Origin: CAYFPX01 sp964519895
Lineage (GTDB): Bacteria; Myxococcota_A; UBA796; CAJQPC01
NCBI GenBank assembly: GCA_964519895.1
Contig: CAZFLE010000002.1
Location: forward strand, 62,001-126,000
Reading direction: 5' to 3'
DNA length: 64,000 nt
In this document: piece by piece, positions 1 to 6,673 of the stretch
Numbering within the stretch: the first letter of the stretch is position 1
Layout: every line of letters starts with the position of its first letter
The notes under the pieces: model-generated
Told to the model about the DNA's origin: nothing
Seen by the model: only the letters and a program-made list of their open reading frames with translations
The model's database searches: none
Made by a program: the position numbers and the translations under genes

Positions 1-224
1 ACATGTCGATCGTGCGCAACGTGGACTGTGAGCCCCGCAAGCAGCGGCTGGTGGACCTGTTGTGCAAGTTCGGCGAAGCCACCGACGCCCTGGTCATCGC
101 CGAAGGCGTCGAGACCCAGGCCGAGGCCGAGACCCTGGTGGAGTGTGGCTCACACCTGCTCCAGGGGTACTACTTCGGGCGCCCCAGCCTGGACATCGAG
201 GCCGCCGCACGGGCTGCGTCTTAG
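1..224 (+). CDS. EAL-domain protein, C-terminal fragment (probable c-di-GMP phosphodiesterase)
   Basis: Only the last ~73 codons lie in the window; the reading frame is open to the left edge, so the gene is partial. The residues AEGVET, followed about 20 residues later by LLQGYYFGRP, are the hallmark C-terminal signature of EAL domains, which hydrolyse cyclic-di-GMP. In EAL proteins the Glu of AEGVET supports the active site and QGYxFxxP closes the barrel. The protein ends 13 residues after the motif, a normal end, so the dispersed repeat that begins at the stop codon has probably not truncated it. Upstream sensory or GGDEF domains cannot be seen, nor whether the EAL catalytic motif itself is intact. 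Confidence 0.9.
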   Translation, partial: MSIVRNVDCEPRKQRLVDLLCKFGEATDALVIAEGVETQAEAETLVECGSHLLQGYYFGRPSLDIEAAARAAS

Positions 225-528
225 TTCAGGGGGTGAGGCCGCGGCCTCGCTGTCGCTCGTCTTCGCGGTCACCCCTCTGGTCCGGCGGCCTCCGCCTCCG
301 CCGTACGTGGAAGTGGCTCAGGGCGACCTCACCCGGGACCTCGCTGCGCTCGGCCTTCCCTCGCTGACGCTCGGCCGGTTGAGGTCCCCCTGAACCACTT
401 CCGCTCCCGGCTGCGGCCGCCGGGCGAGCCCTGGGCGCTCCGCGCCAGGCCTCGCACCCGCGACGCGGGCTGAACGAAGGAGGTCTCAGATCTCCCGCTC
501 CTCGGTCTGGCGACCTCACCCCCTGAAC
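224..528. repeat. Dispersed structured repeat, copy 1, with terminal inverted repeats
   Basis: This fills the 329-base gap between the EAL gene and ribF, which holds no convincing gene. The left end (224-243, GTTCAGGGGGTGAGGCCGCG) and right end (509-528) are inverted copies, matching over the first 15 bases. A second inverted repeat lies inside: arms 309-337 and 374-402 pair with about 4 mismatches. GAGGCCGCGGCCTC at 235-248 is a perfect palindrome. Bases 224-470 align without gaps to 25997-26243, with about 15 mismatches by eye. No target-site duplication is visible. It resembles a MITE or large REP-type element, or a 3'-end RNA structure, since both copies directly follow a stop codon. Confidence 0.8.
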
Positions 529-553
529 AGAGAACACGGGATAGCAGGCGCCC

Positions 554-1477
554 ATGGCGACGCCACAGGTCATCGTGGGCTCCACGGCTTGGACCGGGCC
601 CCAGCCCGTGCTCACCATCGGGAACTTCGATGGGGTGCACCGGGGGCACCAAGAATTGCTGAGCCGCGTGGTCGAGCGGGCCCGGGCACTGGATGCCCCG
701 GCGACCGTCTACACCTTCGACCCGCCCCCTCGGGTCGTGCTGGAGCCCGGTCGGCATCCGCCGCGGATCCTGTCGCTGCCGGACAAGGTCAAGCTCCTGG
801 GGACCCACGACATCGATCGGGTGGTCGTCGAGACCTTCGACCTGGCCTTTGCCCGCAACCCGGCGAGCTGGTTCGTGGACCAGGTCCTGGCCACCCGGCT
901 GTGCCCGGTCGAGCTGATCGTCGGGCACGACTTCCGCTTCGGCCGTGGGCGCGAGGGCACCGCGGCCTGGGTGCACGAGCGGCTTCCAGACCTGCCCTTC
1001 ACCCAGCTCGACGCCCAGAAGGAAGGCGACGAGATCATCAGCAGCTCCCGGATCCGCGAAGCCGTCGCCACCGGCCAGGTCGCCCTGGCCGCCCGGATGC
1101 TCGGGCGCTGCCACCGGCTGCGGGGCCTGGTCGTGCCCGGCGACGGGCGCGGACGCACCATCGGCGTGCCGACCGCCAACATCGACCCCGAGACCGAGCT
1201 GCTGCCGGCCCGGGGGGTGTACGCGGTGCGGCTCATCGACGGCGAAGGCGAAGGCCTGCCCGCAGTGGCCAACCTGGGGGTGCGGCCGACCTTCGAGGGC
1301 CGCACCTACACCGTCGAGGTGCACCTGCTCGACTTCGTCGGCGATCTCTACGGCCACCGGGTCAGCGTCGACTTCGTGGAGCGCATCCGCGGAGAGCGGC
1401 GCTTCGCCGGTCCCCAGGAACTGGTCGCCCGCATCCAGATGGACATCCAGACCGCCCGCGAGATCCACGCCCGGTGA
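554..1477 (+). CDS. ribF: Bifunctional riboflavin kinase / FAD synthetase
   Basis: Makes FMN from riboflavin and ATP, then FAD from FMN and ATP, in the cytoplasm. The N-terminal nucleotidyltransferase half has GNFDGVHRGH at residues 23-32, GHDFRFGRG at 124-132 and SSSRIRE at 163-169. The C-terminal flavokinase half has GRTIGVPTAN at 200-209, followed by the NLGVRPTF segment. At 307 residues it has the usual RibF length. The ATG at 554 gives a full N terminus just outside the upstream repeat. The stop overlaps the aroE start (GTGA), so the two are probably translationally coupled. Confidence 0.97.
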   Translation: MATPQVIVGSTAWTGPQPVLTIGNFDGVHRGHQELLSRVVERARALDAPATVYTFDPPPRVVLEPGRHPPRILSLPDKVKLLGTHDIDRVVVETFDLAFARNPASWFVDQVLATRLCPVELIVGHDFRFGRGREGTAAWVHERLPDLPFTQLDAQKEGDEIISSSRIREAVATGQVALAARMLGRCHRLRGLVVPGDGRGRTIGVPTANIDPETELLPARGVYAVRLIDGEGEGLPAVANLGVRPTFEGRTYTVEVHLLDFVGDLYGHRVSVDFVERIRGERRFAGPQELVARIQMDIQTAREIHAR

Positions 1478-2355
1478 CCACTGGCGGCGCCACGACTGGG
1501 CTCATCAGCGGTCACACCCGGGTCTTCGGCCTCATCGGTCACCCGGTTCGGCACAGCCTGTCCCCTCAGATGCACACCACCCTGTTCGGGCGGATGGGGC
1601 TCGACGCCGTCTACCTGGCCTTCGACGTGCACCCGGACCGGTCGCCGCTGGTGGGGGATGCCATCCGCACCCTCGACCTGGTGGGCGTCAACCTCACGGT
1701 GCCCTTCAAGGAACGGGTGATCGGTCAGCTGGATCACCGCACCCAGGCCGTCGAGGAGGCCGGTGCGGCCAACGTGGTCACCAACGTGGACGGGTGGCTC
1801 ACCGGCTACAACACCGACGGCGAAGGACTCGTGCAGTCCCTGCTCGACGAGCACGGCTGGGCGCCTGGGGGCCGTCGCTGCCTGGTGCTGGGCGCCGGGG
1901 GCGCGGGCCGGGCCGTCGCCGCCTCCCTGGCTGCAGCAGGCGCCGAACGGGTCTGTGTGCTCAACCGCACCGAGTCTCGGGCCCGGGCCGCGGTCGAGCA
2001 CCTGGCACACTTCTCACCTCGCGTGGCCTTCGACACCGCGCCGCTGACGGCCCAGGCGATGGCCTGGGAGGCCCCGGGCGCGGACCTGGTGGTCAACTGC
2101 CTGGGCAGCGGCGCCGAAGGGGCCGTGCAGGCCTTCGACGTGTCCAGGCTCGGCGCCGACGCGGTGTGGGTGGACATCAACTACTGGATGCAGGACCCGC
2201 CGTGCAAGGCCGCGTGCGCCGCCCACGGGATCGCCTTTGTGGACGGCATGGGCATGCTCGTCCACCAGGGGGCGCTGAGCTTCGAGCTCTTCACCGGGCA
2301 CCCGATCGATCCGGCCGAGCTCCGTGGCATCCTGAGCGCCAGGCACCTGGGATAG
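1474..2355 (+). CDS. aroE: Shikimate dehydrogenase
   Basis: NADPH-dependent reduction of 3-dehydroshikimate to shikimate in the chorismate pathway. The frame is open far upstream, but family length and the GTGA overlap with ribF fix the start at GTG 1474, giving 293 residues. Substrate-binding motifs are HSLSPQ (27-32), NLTVPFK (73-79, with the catalytic Lys79), GAAN (97-100) and NTD (113-115). The Rossmann fold carries GAGGAG at 140-145 and NRT at 164-166, the latter typical of NADP use in AroE. The TadC-like gene starts 10 bases after the stop, suggesting a common transcript. Confidence 0.96.
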   Translation: MTTGGATTGLISGHTRVFGLIGHPVRHSLSPQMHTTLFGRMGLDAVYLAFDVHPDRSPLVGDAIRTLDLVGVNLTVPFKERVIGQLDHRTQAVEEAGAANVVTNVDGWLTGYNTDGEGLVQSLLDEHGWAPGGRRCLVLGAGGAGRAVAASLAAAGAERVCVLNRTESRARAAVEHLAHFSPRVAFDTAPLTAQAMAWEAPGADLVVNCLGSGAEGAVQAFDVSRLGADAVWVDINYWMQDPPCKAACAAHGIAFVDGMGMLVHQGALSFELFTGHPIDPAELRGILSARHLG

Positions 2356-2365
2356 ACTCGCCGCC

Positions 2366-3283
2366 GTGCCGGTCCCCGTCCTCTCACTGCTCATCCTGAT
2401 CGGGCTGTTCGCCTGCACGTTCTTCATCGGGCTGCAGCTGTTCCCGTCCGGCGAGCGCGAAGAGGCCCGCCACCGGCTCGGCATCTCAGGGGTCGAGGCC
2501 GAAGAGCTCTCGCCGCTCATCACGGGTCTGCGCCCGATGTACCGGATGATCACCCCGCTCGCCCGGCCCATCGAGGTCCAGGACTACCGGGAGTGGATCG
2601 AGCGCAAGTTCGTCTCCGCGGGCATGAGCGGTGCCATGGACTCCGACGAATTCATCGCCTACAAGGTGCTGATGTCCGGCGCCTTCTGGGCGTTCTTCGT
2701 CGGCCTGTTCTTCCGCGTCCTGATCGGTTGGGACGAGCCCATCGCCGCCGACATCGCCGTGGTGGCCATCGGCTTCTTCTTCCCCGACATCTGGCTCGTG
2801 GGCGAGGTCCAGCGGCGCCAGCACGAGATCCGGCGCTCCCTGCCCTATGTGATGGACCTGCTCACCCTGTCGGTCGAGGCCGGCCTGGACTTCGTGGCCG
2901 GGGTCAACAAGGTCTGCGAGAAGGCCCGCAGCGGCCCGCTGATCGACGAGCTGGCGTTCTTCCTCTCCGAGATCCAGGTCGGCGCTTCGCGGCAGCAGGC
3001 CCTGCGCAACCTGGCGTGGCGGGTCGACATGCCCGAGATGCGCAGCTTCTCCGCCCTGCTGATCCAGGCCGACATCCTGGGCGCCTCCGTCGGCCCCGTC
3101 CTGCGGGCCCAGTCCGACCTGATCCGTACCCAGCGCTTCCAGCGGGCCGAGCGCATGGGCGCCTACGCCGCCCAGAAGATCCTGTTCCCGCTGATCTTGT
3201 GCATCATGCCGGCGGTGTTCATCATGATCTTCGGCCCGATCGCGCTGAACTTCTTCTACGGCAGTGGGATCGTCGGGCAGTAG
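2366..3283 (+). CDS. tadC: Type II secretion system F-family membrane protein, TadC-like
   Basis: Integral inner-membrane platform protein of the T2SSF family, 305 residues, most like TadC of Tad (Flp) pilus systems. The visible pattern is an N-terminal membrane segment (about 3-24), two hydrophobic segments around 103-145, a central cytoplasmic part with the family-typical SLPYVMDLLTLSVEAGLDF, and a C-terminal membrane segment around 268-295. The start is GTG 2366. The DUF192 gene starts on the last base of its stop. No TadA ATPase or TadB partner lies in the window, so it either works with components elsewhere or has a separate role with the FHA proteins that follow. Confidence 0.85.
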   Translation: MPVPVLSLLILIGLFACTFFIGLQLFPSGEREEARHRLGISGVEAEELSPLITGLRPMYRMITPLARPIEVQDYREWIERKFVSAGMSGAMDSDEFIAYKVLMSGAFWAFFVGLFFRVLIGWDEPIAADIAVVAIGFFFPDIWLVGEVQRRQHEIRRSLPYVMDLLTLSVEAGLDFVAGVNKVCEKARSGPLIDELAFFLSEIQVGASRQQALRNLAWRVDMPEMRSFSALLIQADILGASVGPVLRAQSDLIRTQRFQRAERMGAYAAQKILFPLILCIMPAVFIMIFGPIALNFFYGSGIVGQ

Positions 3284-3645
3284 TGGAAGAGCTCCGTGTG
3301 CGCAACGTCACCCGGGACACCCTGCTCGCCGAGCGGGCGCGCCACGCCCGGACCCTCTGGCAGCGGACCCGGGGGCTCCTGGGGACAGGCTCCCTGAGCA
3401 CGGGGAGCGGGCTGGTGCTCGAGCCCTGCAACAGCGTCCACATGCTGGGAATGCGTTACGCGCTCGACGTCGTCTTCGCCGACCGGGAGGGCAAGGTGGT
3501 GGGGCTGACCGAGAACCTGAGACCCTGGCGCATGACGCGCATGTTCCGGGGTGCACGCTTCGCTGTGGAGCTCCCGGTGGGCACCGTGGCCGCGAGCGGC
3601 ACCCAGCCCGGCGATGCGCTCGTGTTCGAAGGAGTGACCGCGTGA
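3283..3645 (+). CDS. DUF192 family protein
   Basis: A 120-residue protein matching the DUF192 family along its length: TRGLLG near the N terminus, PCNSVHMLGM in the middle, LDVVFAD, then a hydrophobic loop and a C-terminal GD turn. The family's biochemical role is unknown. Members are usually small beta-rich proteins and often lie near secretion or pilus genes. GTG 3283 shares one base with the preceding TAG, and the 3' end overlaps the next GTG start in a GTGA junction, so this is a tightly coupled middle gene of the operon. No signal peptide is visible. Confidence 0.85.
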   Translation: MEELRVRNVTRDTLLAERARHARTLWQRTRGLLGTGSLSTGSGLVLEPCNSVHMLGMRYALDVVFADREGKVVGLTENLRPWRMTRMFRGARFAVELPVGTVAASGTQPGDALVFEGVTA

Positions 3646-5507
3646 GACTGGTGGTGGTGCAGGGGCCCGAGGCCGGAGGCAGCTGGACCCTTCAGCCGGG
3701 CGAGAACGGCGCCGGGCGCGAGCCCGACAACGCGATCCATCTGGCGAGCCGCCGGGTCAGCCGGCGCCATTGCGTCTTTACCGTCCAAGATGGCCGCATC
3801 TTCGTGCGCGACCTGGGCAGCGCCAACGGCGTCGTGGTCGAAGGTCGCCGGGTCCACGAGGCCGAGCTCCAGCACGGCCAGCGCCTGCAGCTCGGGGACT
3901 TCCTGCTCGCTCTGGACGCCCCGCCAGCCGTCGCCCAGCCCGTGGCGCCCCAGGCCCAGCAGTCCCCGTGGGAGCAGCCCGCCGCCCAGGCCCGGCCCCA
4001 GCCCCAGCCCCAGCCCCAGCAGGGTGGCTGGGGGCAGCAGCCCGCCGCCCAGGAACCCGCGGGCTGGGGTCAGCCCGCCCAGGAACAGGCCCAGCCCCAG
4101 GCGCAGCAAGGCGGCTGGGGCCAGCAGCAGCCCGCCCAGGACAACGCCGGCTGGGGTCAGGCCCAGGAGCAGCCGCCGGCTTGGCAGCAGCCCGCCGCGC
4201 AGCAACAGCAAGCCCCCCCGCAGCAAGGCGGTTGGGGCCAGCAGCCCCAGGCACAGCAGGGCGGCTGGGGTCAACAGCAGGGCGGCTACGACGAGGTGGG
4301 CGTCGATCCAGGCCTGCCCCCGGACTACTCCCAGTCCCAGGCCTCGGGCACGGTCACGCGCGAGATCGAGGCCGGTGGGTTCGACGCCAAGGTCCGGCAG
4401 GCCATCACGCTGGTCAAGCAGATGCCGTTCCCGGCGCGGCTCGGGATCCTGATCTGGGCCGGTGTGGTGGTGATGCTGCTTTCGCCGATCGGCGGGGTCC
4501 TGACACTGGTCGAAGCCGCGAACGCCAAGATCGAGAACCTGGCCATCGAGCGTGGCATCGCCTTGGCCGAGCTGGTCGGCCACCGCAACGTCAACGCCAT
4601 CGTCGAGCGCAAGAACGCCCTGATCGACACCCGCTTCATCGACGGCCGCACCGGCGTCAAGTTCGCCATGGTCACCGACTCTCGCGGGGTGGTGCTCGCG
4701 CCGCCCGAGCGGGCCGGTCAGACCCTGGAAAAGGACCCGGCCTACATCCAGGCCGCCCTCGAGGGCGGCGTCGGACGCTCACTCCAGGGCGAGCAGCTGG
4801 TCCTGATGGTCCCGATCAAGGCCGTCACGCGCGAGGGCGCTCCCTTGTCCACCGTCGGCTACGGGCACCTGCTCTACGACAGCAAGGAGACCGCCGCCGC
4901 GCTCGGCAGCCTGACCCTGCGGGCCAGCATGAGCGTGCTGCTCATGATCGCGCTGGCCGTGTTCCTGTACTTCGGGGTCTGGCGACTCACGGTGGTTCCG
5001 GTCTCCCAGCTGCGCGAGGAGACCGAGCTCGCGGTCAAGGGCCACCAGGCCAAGGCCGTGGTCAAGACCCCCTGGCGGCAGCTCGAAGAGCTCGCGCACT
5101 CCATCAACCGCGCCGTCCAGCGCATGGAGGGCCATGCCCCCGAGGAACAGCCGGCAGGCGCCGCTGCCGCTGGCCCCGACCCCCGGGTGGACGCCCTGCT
5201 CCTGGCGTCCGGATTTCCGGTGCTCCTGGTCGACGACCAGCTCCGCATCGGCCAGCTCAACGCGGCGGCCGCATACATGCTCGGCGTGGCCGAAGACGGG
5301 GCGGTCGGCAGCAACGTCGTGGACCTGCTCCCAGACCGGGACGTGGGGGCCAAGCTGCGACGGATGTTGGATGCAATCGGAGCCGGTCAGGGTAATGTCT
5401 TCTCAGACACGGCCGTGCTCTCCGGCCAGGAACGCAGGGTCACCGTGGCGGGCGAGCCCGGCGGCCAGGGAGGGATGCCCCGGTACTCGGTCGTCGTCAT
5501 CACCTGA
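3642..5507 (+). CDS. FHA-linker-TM-extracytoplasmic sensor-TM-HAMP-PAS protein
   Basis: A 621-residue membrane receptor of unusual layout. Residues 1-90 form an FHA phospho-threonine-binding domain (GRE at 25-27, SRRH at 40-43, the NG pair at 62-63). Residues about 95-235 are a low-complexity Gln/Pro/Gly/Trp linker with several QGGWGQQ-like units. TM1 is at about 265-287, then a roughly 140-residue Cache-like extracytoplasmic domain, TM2 at about 426-447, a HAMP-like segment and a C-terminal PAS-like domain (from about 517). No kinase, cyclase or methyl-accepting output domain follows. It probably links an external signal to phospho-Thr partners through the FHA domain. The start is GTG 3642 in the GTGA overlap. 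The ligand is unknown. Confidence 0.8.
   Translation: MRLVVVQGPEAGGSWTLQPGENGAGREPDNAIHLASRRVSRRHCVFTVQDGRIFVRDLGSANGVVVEGRRVHEAELQHGQRLQLGDFLLALDAPPAVAQPVAPQAQQSPWEQPAAQARPQPQPQPQQGGWGQQPAAQEPAGWGQPAQEQAQPQAQQGGWGQQQPAQDNAGWGQAQEQPPAWQQPAAQQQQAPPQQGGWGQQPQAQQGGWGQQQGGYDEVGVDPGLPPDYSQSQASGTVTREIEAGGFDAKVRQAITLVKQMPFPARLGILIWAGVVVMLLSPIGGVLTLVEAANAKIENLAIERGIALAELVGHRNVNAIVERKNALIDTRFIDGRTGVKFAMVTDSRGVVLAPPERAGQTLEKDPAYIQAALEGGVGRSLQGEQLVLMVPIKAVTREGAPLSTVGYGHLLYDSKETAAALGSLTLRASMSVLLMIALAVFLYFGVWRLTVVPVSQLREETELAVKGHQAKAVVKTPWRQLEELAHSINRAVQRMEGHAPEEQPAGAAAAGPDPRVDALLLASGFPVLLVDDQLRIGQLNAAAAYMLGVAEDGAVGSNVVDLLPDRDVGAKLRRMLDAIGAGQGNVFSDTAVLSGQERRVTVAGEPGGQGGMPRYSVVVIT
3950..4295 (+). repeat. 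Degenerate in-frame repeat encoding the Q/P/W/G linker
   Basis: Imperfect units such as CAGCAAGGCGGCTGGGGCCA recur near 4018, 4107, 4222 and 4257, each encoding QQGGWGQ-like peptides separated by Pro/Ala/Gln stretches. The repeat lies between the FHA domain and the first membrane segment of the FHA receptor. Units keep the reading frame, so copy-number change would alter only linker length. Confidence 0.7.
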
Positions 5508-5538
5508 CGCGTCGTCTGCAAGGGGCCACAACTAGCCC

Positions 5539-6597
5539 ATGAACACACCGCTCATCCTCGCTGTCGGGGGTCCTCTCCAGGGGCAGAGCTTCGACGTGGA
5601 TGCGCAGGGGGTCCGCATCGGGCGTGACCCGGCCAACGAGGTCTGCATCCCGACGCCGGACGTCTCGCGCCACCACGCCCGGGTGATCCTGCACAACGGC
5701 GCCCTGTGGGTCCAGGACGCGGGCAGCCGCAACGGGGTCTATGTCAACGGCAACCGGGTCTCGGGCCACAAACAGGTCTCGCCCGGGGACCGCGTGGTGG
5801 TCGGGAACTCCGAATTCCAGGTCGGACTGGCCGGCGAGAACACCGAGGGCTCGGTGTCCGTGAACATGGACTCGGTGTTGCCGGGCAAGCTCAAGAAGCC
5901 CAAGCGGACCAAGAAGCCCAAGCGCGAGCGTGCCCCCAAAGCGGCCAAGGCGCCGGGGGAGAAAAGATGGAAGATCTGGCCCTTCGCCGTGGTCGGCGGG
6001 GTCCTGGTCGTGCTCCTGGGGCTGGTGTCGATGGCGGGCGGTGGCGCAGAGGTCCCGCCACCCCAAGGCGGGCCAGGCGACGCAGCCCCCTCCGCCAACA
6101 AGTACTCCCTGAGCGGCCTGGCCAACGAACAGGACGCCGCGAAGACCGCGGCCTCGACCCCCGACGCGCCTGCCGAGCCGTTGTCCTTCGGGGACATGCT
6201 GGCCGACGCCGCCAAGGACGGCAGCCCGGACCAGATGAAGAACTGGCCCAAGCCACCCAAGGGCGCCTCGTTCGAGGACATGCGCTTCAAGGCCGACACC
6301 TTCTACCAACAGGAACGGCTGCGGGAGTCCCTGAGCAACTACCAGATGGCCCTGCAGCTGCGGCCGGACTGCGAGGTGTGCCAGAGCCGCATCGAGGTGC
6401 TGGACAAGCGCATCCGCGAGGCCGTCACCCAGGCCTACCGGGACGGCATCCGCTACCAGGACGCCCAGCTCTTCCAGCAGGCCATCTACGCCTTCGAGCG
6501 CACGCTCCTGCTGGATCCGGACCAGACCCTCGAGGACACGCACCGGTCTGTGGTGCAGATCGAGGAGACCAAGAAGAAGCTCCCTCGTCAGTATTGA
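5539..6597 (+). CDS. FHA domain protein with one membrane segment and C-terminal TPR-like region
   Basis: A 352-residue protein. The FHA domain (about 1-92) shows GRDPANEVCI, the binding-loop SRHHAR and SRNGVYVNG. A strongly basic Lys/Pro stretch (about 114-142) precedes a single membrane helix (about 146-168), giving a cytoplasmic FHA and an extracytoplasmic C terminus. Residues about 245-345 look like two or three TPR-type helical pairs. No catalytic domain is seen. It follows the FHA receptor by 31 bases and is probably cotranscribed. It is likely an adaptor recruiting a Thr-phosphorylated protein to the membrane; the partner kinase is not in this operon. Confidence 0.8.
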   Translation: MNTPLILAVGGPLQGQSFDVDAQGVRIGRDPANEVCIPTPDVSRHHARVILHNGALWVQDAGSRNGVYVNGNRVSGHKQVSPGDRVVVGNSEFQVGLAGENTEGSVSVNMDSVLPGKLKKPKRTKKPKRERAPKAAKAPGEKRWKIWPFAVVGGVLVVLLGLVSMAGGGAEVPPPQGGPGDAAPSANKYSLSGLANEQDAAKTAASTPDAPAEPLSFGDMLADAAKDGSPDQMKNWPKPPKGASFEDMRFKADTFYQQERLRESLSNYQMALQLRPDCEVCQSRIEVLDKRIREAVTQAYRDGIRYQDAQLFQQAIYAFERTLLLDPDQTLEDTHRSVVQIEETKKKLPRQY

Positions 6598-6647
6598 CGG
6601 GAGCTGGTGCGCCACCCCGCCGGTGCCGGGGCAGGGCCCGGAGAGGC

Positions 6648-6653
6648 TATACT
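6648..6653 (+). promoter_or_regulatory. Possible -10 element upstream of the double-FHA gene
   Basis: TATACT at 6648-6653 matches the sigma-70 -10 consensus at 5 of 6 bases and lies 20 bases before ATG 6674. No good -35 hexamer sits 16-18 bases upstream. If used, it would exclude a GTG start at 6623 and support ATG 6674. Confidence 0.3.
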
Positions 6654-6673
6654 CCCGCGCGAGAGGTGCCTGG

